From: Zarea fungicola
Lineage: Eukaryota; Ascomycota; Sordariomycetes; Hypocreales; Cordycipitaceae
Length of the DNA stretch: 64,000 nt
NCBI GenBank assembly: GCA_900169235.1
Contig: FWCC01000223.1
Span: 124,001-188,000 of the forward strand
Reading direction: 5' to 3'
Shown: one piece after another, positions 9,763 to 21,018 of the stretch
Numbering within the stretch: position 1 is the first letter of the stretch
How the letters are laid out: the number at the start of each line of letters is the position of its first letter
Made by a program: the position numbers and the translations under genes
Notes under the pieces: model-generated
Seen by the model: the letters and a program-made list of their open reading frames with translations, nothing else
What the model was told of the DNA's origin: nothing
Databases searched by the model: none

Positions 9763-12700
9763 GGTGTCGTCGGGTCGTGGTGGAATGGGACTGTAATCCT
9801 GGTATCCGTCGGGTCGTTCTCGGACGTCTGAACTCCAAAAAGGCAGGTTCAATGCCCTTATGGACGGTCGCATACAACAGATGTCGCGATGGGGCTGGCA
9901 GTTTCCTGGTATGGCCGGCTCTGTGTAGTCGAACGGGCTGCGGAAATCAGGCCGGCTGATTCGCAAGTGTCTCTTGGTTGTTGTCGCCGAAACGCAGCAA
10001 TATCGATAGTTGCGATACGCCTTGAGAAGAGAGGGGGGAAGGGGGGTGGCCGCGGCCGGGTTTAAAGCCAGTCGATGGGGAGACAGCTAGGCGCCGGGCA
10101 TTGATTATGCTGGCATGGGGAGGGGTTTGGTGCAGACCAGCCAGGTCGGACTGGCACATTGCTGACAGCTGGACAGCCAGTGATGACTCTCCTGTAAGCG
10201 CCCGGATCGGTTGGGGGCGGACGATTGGACGGTTGCTGTGACAGGTTCCGCCAATAAGCAGCAAGCAATCGGCGCGGAGCTAGTGTTGCTAGTTAATTTA
10301 TGGCAAGAGGTTAGTTGATTCGTGAGCGAGGCCAATTCGCTAGACGGGACATGATTCGAGGCAGGCAGATATACGGCTAAATCGTGGCAGATGAGGAACG
10401 GTTGTGGATGGGCTATTCATTGTCATTATGGCGTAGGTGGGACGGATACCTTGTCCAGAGCTCCGGCCTATGATGCCAGGACGTTGTCTTCTCTGTAAGT
10501 GTTTACCTGCAGTGCGGTAGATGCTGCCAGTAACTACCTAGCATTTTGTGGCGTATTTGTATTCGATTACGGGCCAACGACGAAAATCGAGCAGCATGGT
10601 GCCAACCAACCGCCCAGGCAGCAGACGTTTAACGAACTGCTTCGACTCTGGGTGTAGAAAAAGTGCATTTATTCATCTCTGTTCTCACTCGGTCTTGTTT
10701 TGGTTGATTTATCGTGGTATTGTTTAGGTAGACACAGCAGTATTTTTGGCTTTTTTAGATTTCTCGAGTTTGTTCGTGACTCGTCACGTCAAGACAAAGA
10801 CGCTGGACGTTCGTTATCAGCAGCAATTATTTCAAGCAACTCCAAAACAGAGTCCAAGCCAAGACAAGGGTAATATGACGAGACATCATCCCATAGGCAT
10901 CATGACCATTGTGATGCGTTGGATTGAAGCCATCGCGACCTTTTCTCCAGCAGACAAAAACGAGCGAAATTGGACGGGGAGCTACCCTATGGTTCCGTCA
11001 AAATTCAAAGTGCCAAGATGGCAATACAGAGCTCAGCAATCATATGCAGCTGAGTGCGTCCAATACGTGCTCTATTACTCCGTACTGGTACTGCATTCAC
11101 CATTGTGGTTCCCACTGGCAAGCCAGAACATTCCCACAGAGTTCCACGCCAATAGTCTAGACTCCGTATCCAGTTGGTGAGCAAGCAGTGCATCAAATAA
11201 CGTAGCGCCTGGTACAGAGCAAGCCAATTGACTTGAAAGGCCCCGCCAGCCCAGCCAGTCCTGATATTACAGTGCTGGACACTTTGTTTCGAAGCGGGTT
11301 AATAAACCAAAGCGTACGGGTAGAAGCAGAGCCACGAGATGAACCGGGGAATTGGCAACGCGATAAATCTACTACGACCTGGGCAATGGGTCTCGGTGTT
11401 GGGTCTCGTCGAGCAAATTTTGGCCTGTGCTGGGTGCTGCTGCTACTGGCGGTCTGGACTGGTCCATGGAGGAGGGAGGCATCCATCCGTTCTGGTATGG
11501 TGGCGGAACGGCTGAAGGGCAAGTACTCTGACCCCCCTGGTAAGCCGACGACCAGTGGCACATTTTTTGCACAATCAATTAGTTATGCATGTGAAGGTCT
11601 GGGGATTGCGGTGGCTGTTCGATGTCGAATTTCCTTGCATGACGGTGGATTACCGCGTCGGGGTATTTTATATCGCTGCGGCGAGGAAACACCCACAGAA
11701 CAGTGCGCAAAGATGATGGGCTTGCTGTTGGAAGTCCGAGATATTCGTTAGCGGGTACTTGGTCATCAAAACGAGCAGCAAGACATTTTTTTGCGAGATT
11801 GATACCCGGACGCACCGTCCTGGATGGCTGGCCCACCACAGGAGCCTTTCCACAATCGCCATCCCGGCTCCTGTCATATTTTCTGCAGTTCTGGCTCAGG
11901 CACACGCTCATTTTGTACAACATACGTTTATTCTTGTATCAGTATGCATGTGGCGTCGACTGGAGGCGTGGTGTTGCATTTCTTGCTCAACTTCGTTGTG
12001 GACGGGGACGGCCTTCTATTTCGTTGCAGTCTTTTTCTATTTTTATTAATGCAGCCTGGCGAAACGAACGGGGAGGCAGTCTTTGATCCGAGTTGCCATT
12101 TTGCCAGACCAGGATGTCAGTAGGCATGCAAGTATTTTGCTCCTGTTTGACTTGTGCTGCACCTCATCCACGTACTTTTAGTGCCTATTCCGCCAAGTCT
12201 AGACAGTAATCATCAGCTCCTCTCCCCGTCTTTGTCTGGTTACACATTTAACAAATCTTGCAGCTACAAGTATGATACCTTTGTAACAGGTACCTGCAAC
12301 GGCGTCAGGCTCTCAGGCAAGACAGGCGGCTGACCCTCCCGGGCACCGTAGTGAGCTCTCGCGCCCTGTTGATCGTTGCTGTCTTGTTTGCATGCTGCAC
12401 CCCGTAACCATTTCGCGGCCAAGCCTGAAGTCGACTAACGCAGGTTCCTTGTTCTCGTCTGTACGTCTCAGTAGTTAGTGCCAATGCCCGGCTGCCTTGT
12501 AACCTTTTCGCACCGACTCGAATGGCGCCAGCATCACTCCGTAGTTGTATCGCCTCTGTCTTCCCCGTCCGCTTGTTACTGAAATAAAGGCTGCCAATTA
12601 CTCTGTATTGCCAATTCGTAGATCTTGGAGCTGCTGACCCTGCCGTGTCATTTGGTGATTATAGAGCTGTATTGTTCTTACTATACCTCGCCGCAGCTGC

Positions 12701-13240
12701 AAGCACCGCCGTTTCCTCTTATTATCCCCTGCACAACTCCAACTTCAGTCAACTCAAACACTTGGAGCGGCAAATAATTGCTTGTACCGAGCACCGCGAA
12801 AATTCATCAACCGGCTCTTGAAGTCGCCTCACTCTTCTCCATCAGCAACTGGCTGTCTCGGCCATGCGTCCTTGGCGTGCCTCACCATCTGAAACTTACT
12901 GAGTAAATATTCTACTTGCTTGTATCATCATCTCCATGCTCACCCTGTGCGCCAAACTGTCGCCTTACCAAGCAAACTATTATCCATCCTTTTATCCACC
13001 TCGCAGCCTGACCCTGGACCGTCTCGAACCTCCACTGCTATTCAGGCTACGCCCATCGTGCGATCTTTTGCCGGTTTCCCCTTCAAAGTGCATCAAGAGA
13101 CCCAGGCCCAGGCCCAGGCCCAGACCCTGTTCCTCCAAGCCACGCGGACCTTGTTGGCAGAACGAGATTTGAGCATTAAGTATTAGCAACCCGATTGCAC
13201 AGGAGCGTTCATTGGCTCTCGCTCGACTAACCTAGTCTTG
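9763..13240. other. long intergenic region/leader upstream of the histidine kinase
   Basis: About 3.5 kb without a supported gene. Frames of 120-170 codons occur (near 10746-11180 and 11233-11751), but they lack recognisable domains and show no fungal coding bias. The last kilobase (12.1-13.2 kb) is C/T-rich and may be promoter plus long 5' leader. It contains a (CCCAGG)n run at 13101-13123 and nonamers matching TACTCCGTA at 11076 and, with one mismatch, at 12535. Confidence 0.5.
13101..13123. repeat. short CCCAGG microsatellite
   Basis: Nearly four copies of the hexamer CCCAGG in tandem, lying in the putative 5' leader of the histidine kinase gene. Confidence 0.8.
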
Positions 13241-16200
13241 ATGCAACTATTCTATTCTATTTATTGCTGCACTCATTTTTATTCAGCGGATCCACGACCC
13301 TGCATTGTGACCTGGATTCTGGTAACATCTTTCTATCCACCCCCCACAACGGGCCACAACGACTCTAGAAACGCCGACTCTTCCTTTTCCAAGACGTCCT
13401 CTGCGGTCAACAATTTTCAAGAAAAAAAAAAATCTCTTTTGATGCAGAGAACCCACCATCTGCACACTTCTCTCGCCGACGATTTGATCTTATGCCCCGT
13501 CATTGCTCGTGGCTCAGCTCAGTTACAACAAGAGGTGCCTAGCGGCGGCACAGACACATCAACGATAACTGCGCCCGGCCGTGCCGCTCTCGCCGCCTCT
13601 GAATGGTGCGCCGCCTCTGCCAACCCAGCCAATACCACCAACAACACGACAACCACCGGGAACGGTCCAACTGGCCCCAGCCTGAGGTCCAATTCTTCAC
13701 CTCTAGCTGGATCATGCATCTCGTCAACTGACAAAACTACCGGCCAACCGGTGCATCTGCGCTCTACGCTGCTTAGTAGTGTTCGGCCTGGTGTACTTGC
13801 TGGGTCCTCAGCTACCCGATCACGGCGGTTATCTCAGCCTGCATCGGCAGCCGTTGCGTCGCCATTGTATTCCATCGGCAAGCGAGCCTCACGGCCTGCC
13901 TCGCTCAACTCCATAATGGCTTCCGCTCCGCCCAAGAAACCCCGAACTGGCGCATCACCACCGAGAAGATTTGAGATACCGGCCGTCGCCACAGCTCCTC
14001 TAACAAGAGCGTCTGTGCGGGCGATGCGCGAGTCTTTATTTTCACCCCTCTTCTTCTCTAACTCGCCGATCCGCCATACGAGCCGTCCGTCCGTCGATTC
14101 CACCTCTGACCTAGCTGCTGGCATGCTCTCGCCTATCGGTGAAGAAGCTCGCAGCACAGTCACCACCCTAAAGCTCCCAAGAACCAGCGTCAGCACCGTT
14201 AGTCCAGCCCTCTCGGGAAGTACTCCTGGCAGCATGTCTTCCTCCATAGACATTTCTGGAACCTCAGCGAGCCCTGACGGGTTTGCTATCCCAAACAACG
14301 TACATATTCTCCGCACTATCGGTATTCTAGAGCTGCTCGAAAACGATATTCGGCCCACTTTCATGATCGATCTACAGCATCCATCAAACATCACTCAACC
14401 CCAGCTTCCCATCCAATACTATAATCCTTCACTTCGTGCTTGCTACGAAATCCATTCCTTATTGAACTCAGGCTGCGACAATGCACCGTCGAATCCTGAA
14501 TTTTCTCACTTCAAAGATTGGATCCTATGTACGACCCCGACTGTAGAGCATCCAGAGCTTGGCTTCCCTTCCTGCGAATATGGCGGAATAAACTGGACAA
14601 AATCAACCGTCAGGCAACGATTTCGTTTCATCTCAGGCAGTATCAACCTCGGCGCAGCATCTGATTATTCTGATCCCAGCGTCGCCGCGGCAGAGGCCTC
14701 CGCGTGTATGGATGATGAGACCGCCCCATCGGAACTGCATGCTCATATAGACAAAGCTGCAGCGCCGGTTGCTTTGGAGCCACAAGATTACTTCGGTGAT
14801 GCTACTATGGACGGTCCTGAAGATTGTACTGCAAATAATTTCGAGAGAGCATTGATTGATCAGGCAAATACAGCACAGCCTGGCCACCCCGACGAGTTCA
14901 CCAACCAAGTTCTTCAATCCAAAGAGTTACGACCTTTCTTTGACTGGACCAGGATGTCTATGAGTGATTGCCTCCCCGAGCATATAAAGCTGGCCAAGAC
15001 AATCGACTGGGCCTCCACGCCACTTGGCCCGATGGAAGAATGGTCTCAGGAGTTGAGGATGCTCTCCAATCTCGTCATGGGTAGTCCACACCCTGCAACA
15101 CTTTACTGGGGACCAGAGTACGTCTGCATATATAACGCCGCCTACGTTGAAATCGCAGGCAAGAAACACCCTAGCATTATGGGAATGAAGAATCTTGAGG
15201 CTTGGGAGGAGATTTACGATGATATCGAGCCGGTCTTCCGAAGTGCTTGGGAATCAGGCCAGGCAACAATGAACCACGATAACCACCTCTTCTTGCGTCG
15301 TGACGGATATCTTGAGGAAACTTTTTTTTCATGGTCCCTCGTTCCTGTTGTCGGCGGAGATGGCCAAGTGGTTGGCCTTTATAGTCCAGCCTTTGAGAAT
15401 ACGCGGCGGAAAATCAATGAGAGGCGCATGCTTACGCTGCGAGAAATTGGCGAGCGGACGGCCACTGCGACCACTGTCAGCGGGTTCTGGCCCTTGGTAC
15501 AACAGGGCCTTGAATATAATGAGTTTGATATTCCCTTCAACCTCATCTATTCGACATCAAAAGATGAAGCGGAGAGCGACATGTTGTCTATTCGCTCAGG
15601 AAGCCTTGCACTACCGTCACTGCTGACTCTCGAAGCATCATCAGGGACGCCAGATGGGCACCCCGCCGCGCCAAAGACGTTAAATTTGAACACATCTGAG
15701 GACGGCTTCGCGCCATATATGCGGCAATCCATCCGAATGGGCGGTGTACCTATCGTTTTGTCTGAGCAGGATGGTACCCTCCCCGCGAACCTGATTGAAG
15801 GAATCCAGTGGCGTGGCTTTGGCGACGCTTGTAGAACAATTGTCATTCACCCGATCGACTCAACCAGCTGCGGGGAGAGTATCACGGATTTTCTGGTGCT
15901 CGGGGCGAACCCAAGGCGGCCATATGATGATGACTATAAACTATTTATCAATCTACTGTCACGGCAGCTCGCCACATCCATGGCCTCTGTTGTCCTCTTT
16001 GAAGAAGAAATCAAACGCGGCCAGATGGCGGCCAAAATTGCGGCAGAAGATCGCCATCAGCTATCTATGCAACTTCACCTCCGAACGCAAGAAGTAAATG
16101 AAAGTGAATACAGATTCACCCGAATGGCTAACTACGCACCCGTGGGTATGTTTATTGCCGACCCGCGAGGAAAAATAAACTATTGCAACGACATGTGGTG

Positions 16201-17956
16201 GCAAATTTCGCAGCATGCCCCGACGGATGTCCGACCCGAGGCATGGATGGACCTTGTTGAAGAGGACGACAGAGAAGGTCTCGAACGCGCTTGGGCAACA
16301 CTAATGGAACAAAAAGTCACCGTTTCACAAGAGTTTCGATTCAAAACGTTTCAGCAAAGCGGGGATCGTACCATGGATACTTGGGTCCTGATGAGTGCCT
16401 TCCCAGAACAGAACCCCGATGGCAGCCTCAAGTGCATCTTTGGCTGCATCACAGACATCTCCTCACAAAAATGGGCCGAAAGGGTGCAGAGAGAGCGTAG
16501 AGAAGAAGCCGTTGAACTCAAGCGACAGCAAGAGAACTTCATCGACATAACCAGCCATGAAATGCGCAACCCTCTCTCCGCTATTCTTCAATGTGCGGAT
16601 CAAATAGCGGACAATATCACGGCCTTTAGCACACGTAACATCAAAGATGTTGAAGCGCTACTTGAGAGCTGTCTTGATGCAGCCAATACCATCAACCTAT
16701 GCGCTAGCCATCAAAAGCGCATTGTGGATGACATCCTGACACTTTCAAAGCTTGATTCCAGCTTGCTCATGGTCACACCAGTGGTAGAGCAGCCTGTAAG
16801 GGTTGTCCGGCGCACACTAAAGATGTTTGAAGCTGAGCTTGCCGCCCACAAGATTGACCTGGACTTCAACGTCGACGATAGCTTCCAGCGGCATGGAATT
16901 AAATGGACGATGTTGGATCCATCACGCCTTCGCCAAGTTCTAATCAATTTGTTGACCAACGCAATCAAGTTTACGCAAGGTCGCCGGACCAGAAAAATCA
17001 AGGTCAATGTAAGTGCCTCACGAGACATCAATGAAGTTGCCTGCGAAGACACCTATTTCCCACGAAACTGCAACCAAATGGGCAGCGGAATGGATATTGA
17101 CAACCACGAGGAATGGGGAAGCGGAGAGAAAGTTAATATTCATTGCACTGTGGAAGATACGGGACCAGGCTTGGTCGAAGAGGAAGTCAAAATTCTTTTC
17201 CAACGTTTCCAGCAGGCGACCCCTCGAACGCATGTGCAATATGGCGGTTCTGGTCTTGGCCTATTCATTTCGAGAATGCTAACCGAAATGCAAGGCGGCC
17301 AAGTCGGTGTCACGTCCGTAGCCGGCCGCGGCAGCAAGTTTAGCTTTTACATCCAGAGTCGGCAGTGTGCGGATGCTGACGAGCCCTTTGAGCCCCTGTC
17401 TTGTTTTAGTATATCACAAAATGGTCGTTTTTTTACAGCGCTTCCCGAAGTTGCAATTGCACAACCCACCGCTCAGAGCCAGCAGACGGCTCACCGAGCG
17501 AAAGGCACATCGGCACGAGCCATCTATGACGTGCTCATTGTCGAAGACAACATTGTGAATCAAAAGGTCTTGCAGCGCCAGCTCGTCAACTGTGGCAATA
17601 CGACGTTTGTTGCCAATCACGGACAGGAAGCGCTCGATACGCTGCAGAAATCTCGATTCTGGTTGGGCAAGGAAGCGGACGGCGTCGACATCTCCGTGAT
17701 TCTCATGGACCTGGAAATGCCGGTTATGGATGGCGTGACGTGTGCCCGCAAGATTCGCGAGCTGGAGCGTGACGGCGTCATTACAAAACACATCCCCATC
17801 ATAGCAGTCACGGCCTATGCCCGACCGGAGCAAATTGCAAACGCAAAAGCGGCCGGTATCGACGACGTGATATCTAAGCCGTTTCGCATCCCAGAGCTGC
17901 TGCCGAGGATTGACGAGTTGGTGAGCCAGTACAACACGCTGTCTCTTCAGCAATAA
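13241..17956 (+). CDS. hybrid sensor histidine kinase (PAS, HisKA, HATPase, receiver)
   Basis: Soluble-looking hybrid histidine kinase that would autophosphorylate and pass phosphate through its own receiver to a Ypd1-type phosphotransfer protein. One uninterrupted frame of up to 1571 aa from ATG 13241. The true start is uncertain: ATG 13442 is in frame, and ATG 13916 (MASAPPKKPRTG, A at -3, G at +4) has the best context. It would give 1346 aa. Residues before about 330 are Ser/Thr/Pro-rich. A sensory region near 585-900 contains STPLGPMEEWSQ and the YWGPEYVCIYNAAY PAS-like motif. A second PAS (YAPVGMFIADP) sits near 960. H-box SHEMRNPLSAIL has His1106; N-box INLLTNAIKF is near 1230; then DTGPGL and GGSGLGLF. 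The receiver has acidic pocket EDN (about 1435), phospho-acceptor Asp1490 in LMDLEMPVMDG, and Lys in SKPF. No membrane segment is evident. I do not assign an HHK class. Confidence 0.9.
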   Translation: MQLFYSIYCCTHFYSADPRPCIVTWILVTSFYPPPTTGHNDSRNADSSFSKTSSAVNNFQEKKKSLLMQRTHHLHTSLADDLILCPVIARGSAQLQQEVPSGGTDTSTITAPGRAALAASEWCAASANPANTTNNTTTTGNGPTGPSLRSNSSPLAGSCISSTDKTTGQPVHLRSTLLSSVRPGVLAGSSATRSRRLSQPASAAVASPLYSIGKRASRPASLNSIMASAPPKKPRTGASPPRRFEIPAVATAPLTRASVRAMRESLFSPLFFSNSPIRHTSRPSVDSTSDLAAGMLSPIGEEARSTVTTLKLPRTSVSTVSPALSGSTPGSMSSSIDISGTSASPDGFAIPNNVHILRTIGILELLENDIRPTFMIDLQHPSNITQPQLPIQYYNPSLRACYEIHSLLNSGCDNAPSNPEFSHFKDWILCTTPTVEHPELGFPSCEYGGINWTKSTVRQRFRFISGSINLGAASDYSDPSVAAAEASACMDDETAPSELHAHIDKAAAPVALEPQDYFGDATMDGPEDCTANNFERALIDQANTAQPGHPDEFTNQVLQSKELRPFFDWTRMSMSDCLPEHIKLAKTIDWASTPLGPMEEWSQELRMLSNLVMGSPHPATLYWGPEYVCIYNAAYVEIAGKKHPSIMGMKNLEAWEEIYDDIEPVFRSAWESGQATMNHDNHLFLRRDGYLEETFFSWSLVPVVGGDGQVVGLYSPAFENTRRKINERRMLTLREIGERTATATTVSGFWPLVQQGLEYNEFDIPFNLIYSTSKDEAESDMLSIRSGSLALPSLLTLEASSGTPDGHPAAPKTLNLNTSEDGFAPYMRQSIRMGGVPIVLSEQDGTLPANLIEGIQWRGFGDACRTIVIHPIDSTSCGESITDFLVLGANPRRPYDDDYKLFINLLSRQLATSMASVVLFEEEIKRGQMAAKIAAEDRHQLSMQLHLRTQEVNESEYRFTRMANYAPVGMFIADPRGKINYCNDMWWQISQHAPTDVRPEAWMDLVEEDDREGLERAWATLMEQKVTVSQEFRFKTFQQSGDRTMDTWVLMSAFPEQNPDGSLKCIFGCITDISSQKWAERVQRERREEAVELKRQQENFIDITSHEMRNPLSAILQCADQIADNITAFSTRNIKDVEALLESCLDAANTINLCASHQKRIVDDILTLSKLDSSLLMVTPVVEQPVRVVRRTLKMFEAELAAHKIDLDFNVDDSFQRHGIKWTMLDPSRLRQVLINLLTNAIKFTQGRRTRKIKVNVSASRDINEVACEDTYFPRNCNQMGSGMDIDNHEEWGSGEKVNIHCTVEDTGPGLVEEEVKILFQRFQQATPRTHVQYGGSGLGLFISRMLTEMQGGQVGVTSVAGRGSKFSFYIQSRQCADADEPFEPLSCFSISQNGRFFTALPEVAIAQPTAQSQQTAHRAKGTSARAIYDVLIVEDNIVNQKVLQRQLVNCGNTTFVANHGQEALDTLQKSRFWLGKEADGVDISVILMDLEMPVMDGVTCARKIRELERDGVITKHIPIIAVTAYARPEQIANAKAAGIDDVISKPFRIPELLPRIDELVSQYNTLSLQQ

Positions 17957-19313
17957 CGAATGGACGTTTTCTTCCAGTCTCGACGACTTGTAGATTTTAT
18001 GGGTACGTCGGGTTACGCGATTGTCGATTGCTTCCGCGAAATTCCTCCCTATATTTTATTTGTTTTCCGCATGTATCCCATGCAAGCATACGAATTTTCT
18101 TTCTGCTTTCAGCATTTTGCGACAGCGACGGCGTATCTCAATACTACATATACGAGCTATACTTTCTTCTTTCAGTGGGATAAATCTTTTGTTGCATTTT
18201 TTTAATCCCCCCCCCCCTTATTTTTTCAAAAAAAAAAAAAAAGAAAGAATAACAGTTCCTGCCGTTGTTTCTAATCATCTGGTTTTGGTGTTGGGGACGG
18301 CTGCTTCGAAGGCAGCGAGATCACGGAAGTCTTGGAGTGTGGGAAAATTTGTTTTTTTTTTTAGGGGGAGCCAAAGTTCTGCTTTTTCCTTTTCCCTTTT
18401 CCCTTTTTCTTGTTTTTGGTCTTGTTTCTTCGTGGACGGCTACACAGAACTTGTGGAAATCCCTTCCTTTAATGTTTTGTTCTTCTTCTGCATCAATAAT
18501 GAGCAACGTTGGGAATGTGAAGGATGAAAACCTGTTTTTCCGCGTTTTTCTTTTATACAAGAAAGTTATTACATTGAACTACTAGTACAGATACCCCTTT
18601 ATATACCTAGAGGCTTACACAATACACGAGCGTGCCTTTTTCCCTCATCGATTTGCCAGGGTTTTGCCTTGTACAACGTTTGAAATGTATGTGCTCTTGC
18701 CAAACCCTCGTCTATACGCTCGACTATCCTTCAGACTGGCACTCTACCACGCCCTGGCTAGTCATCTAATTAGGTTGGGGAAAATGCCATCCGAATCCTA
18801 TGAGCCGCAAGAAAGGCAGTCTTTCACGAAGGTCTTGAAAGGCTACCCTATTACAAATCAAAGAAAATCAATCAATCCAACTTGTATGCACATAGGGTCA
18901 ACGGACGACATTTAATAAGCAACACAGCAGTTGAATTAGGTATTACTATAATCTCCTCCGGGTATCGAAACAAAACAGACCAGATGCGTTTAACTAAACT
19001 GTGTAATTTTTTTTTCATTGGACTGGCCAATGTTTTTCTTCAAAAGACAAAAAAGGAAGTATTCCGTCGTAGTGCTTGGTGCAAAAATGGACAGTGGTAT
19101 CAAATCAAGGAAAGCAGTCTTGACAGGGTATCTTGGTATCTTGTGAAGAAATGCAGAACCATCCTTCCATTCCCAACCCTTGGATGCGTGTGTTGGATAT
19201 ATGATTTTTCGTTGGATAGACAAGCGTTCGTGATCGTCACGTGACAATCATCGAAGCGCGGTCATTGCTTTTGGGCGTCAGGCAAAGGCGCCCCGGTTCG
19301 GCAGCTCTGGCAT
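17957..19313. other. intergenic region between histidine kinase and PH-domain gene
   Basis: Convergent 3' flanks, AT-rich, with homopolymer runs (C and A runs around 18206-18242, T run near 18350). No supported gene. A perfect GTCACGTGAC palindrome lies at 19236-19245. Confidence 0.5.
19236..19245. promoter_or_regulatory. 10-bp E-box palindrome GTCACGTGAC
   Basis: Perfect palindrome containing CACGTG, matching the fungal Cbf1/bHLH consensus RTCACRTG on both strands. It lies about 70 bp downstream of the PH-domain gene's stop, between convergent genes, so a promoter role is doubtful. Confidence 0.25.
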
Positions 19314-21018
19314 CTAAGCAGATGCAGTGACAACAGGAGCAGGGGGGGCAACAGCCTCGGGCTTGTTCTCCGTCTCGCCCTCAGTAGACTTGGCCGCCAC
19401 CTCCTTTACATCAGCGACAGCCTCCTCAGTGGTCTCCTTGGCGTCGGTGGCAGTCTCGGTAGCAGACTCCTCAACCTTAGCAACGTCCTCCTTCGCCTCG
19501 TCGGCCTTGGCGGCACCCTTGCCCTTGATAGTAGCACGGAGCTTGGAGAAAGCACCACCCTTGGCCTTCTCCTCACCGTTAGAGGGAGAAGCGTCGCGCT
19601 TGCTGAAGAAAGGAAGAGAAGACTTGCGCTTCTCCTTAACCTCAGTCTTGGCCTCAGGGACAGCGGCGACGACCTCGGTGGGCTCGGCGGCGTTCACCTC
19701 GTCGGCAAGAGGAGCAGTAGTCTCGACGGGAGGAATAACAGGAGCAGTCTCAGCAGTAGGCTCAGTCTGCTCAATAGTAGCGTCGACGGCCTCAGTGGCC
19801 TTGGACTCGGAAGCCTTCTTCTCTTTCTTGGAGAAGACGCCGCCGAAGAAGCTGTTCCGCTTACTGGCAGTGGGCTTGACGGCCTCAGTGGCGGGTTCCT
19901 CGACAGACTCGGCGGGAGCAGTGGCTTCCTCGGCGGGAGTCTCCTCAACCTCGGCCTCAGTGGCCGCAGCAACAACGGGCTCCTCGGCAACATCAGCAGG
20001 GATGGCAGCAGACTCCTCAACCTTGTTCTCGTCCTTGGCAGCGACGTCCTTCTTGCCGAAGCCGAAGAAAGAAGCACGCTTGCGGCTGGCCGAGCGGCGC
20101 TTAGGCTCCTCAACCTTGGGCTCGTCCTTGGGAGCCTCAGCATCATCCTTGGGAGCCTCATCGGTCTTGGCGGCTTCGGCAGCGTCTTCTGTGGCAGCGG
20201 CCTCAACAGGCTTGGGCTCCTCCTTGGGAGCGGGCTTGAAGCTTTCCAGAGTATTCTTGTACGCCTCGGACTCGGTGACGGAAGAAGCGATTCCTTTCGC
20301 CTCAGCAATCTTAGCCTTGACCTGGGCTACCCAGTTGTCACGCTCGGCGACGTTAGCGGCCTTGAAGGTGTGCTTGTTGCCCTTGGTGGTGAAGTGAAAT
20401 TTGTTGCCGTCAACCTCGGGCTCAGAGGCGTGAGCCTATAGACGATAGCGTTAGCTACATTTTCTAGCACTCAGATGGCGTCTGTGTAACTTACCAGGTT
20501 GATGACATTATTGGGAGCCTTCTTGTCTCCAGAGAAGAGAAGACCCTTGCCAGTGTGAGCAGCCCAGGAGATGTTCTCAAGCGCGCCCTCAGCAGACTTC
20601 TGGGCCTTCTTGTAGGCATCGAGAGCCTTAGCCTCGACGGCGTCGGAGCTGAAGAAGAAGTGCTCTTTGCTACCAAGCAGGTTCCTTTGGAAAATGTTAG
20701 AGTCCTGTAGATTCAGGGCTTGGATCCAACGTCGCCCGCTATTCCATGCCGAACTATAGTGTTTCGGCCAAGTCCTTTTTCGACTTACTTGGGGAAGCTC
20801 AGGCCTTGGGTCTTGTAACCAAGATGACCGGCCTCAATGGGCTTGACCTCCTCCTTGGCCTCCTCGGCCTTTGTATCCTCAGCGGCAGTCTCCTCGACGG
20901 GCTTGTCCTCGGCGACAGGGGCAACGGGCTCGGCGGTGGGAGCAATCTCGACAACAGGGGCGGCAGGCTGCTCGACAGCGTCGGCAGTGACCTCAACGGG
21001 CTTCTGAATATCGGCCAT
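19314..21018 (-). CDS. PH-domain protein, Meu6-like, with long acidic tail
   Basis: Exons 21018-20789, 20684-20495 and 20435-19314 on the minus strand give 513 aa, in frame throughout (FPK-NLLGSKEHFF and VINL-AHASEPEV). The first 75 residues are Glu/Pro/Ala/Val-rich. Residues about 75-175 form a PH-like domain: GSKEHFFFSSD, GKGLLFSGDKK, KFHFTTKGNKHTFKAAN and RDNWVAQVKAKIAEAK, matching the fungal family typified by S. pombe Meu6. The C-terminal 330 residues are acidic Glu/Ala/Val/Thr repeats punctuated by basic-Ser-Phe-Phe motifs (KRASFFGFGKK, KRNSFFGGVFSKK, KRKSSLPFFSKR). Role unknown; lipid or membrane binding is inferred from the PH fold. Intron 1 carries a CTCTAAC branch point. Confidence 0.87.

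Noticed and set aside
10746..11751. Frames of 144 and 172 codons in the gap before the histidine kinase
   Set aside because: No domains or coding bias, and starts/stops fall at random relative to expected signals.
19327..20397. 356-codon plus-strand Ser/Ala/Leu-rich frame opposite the PH protein
   Set aside because: Translation of the reverse complement of GAG/GCC-rich repeats; pure low complexity.
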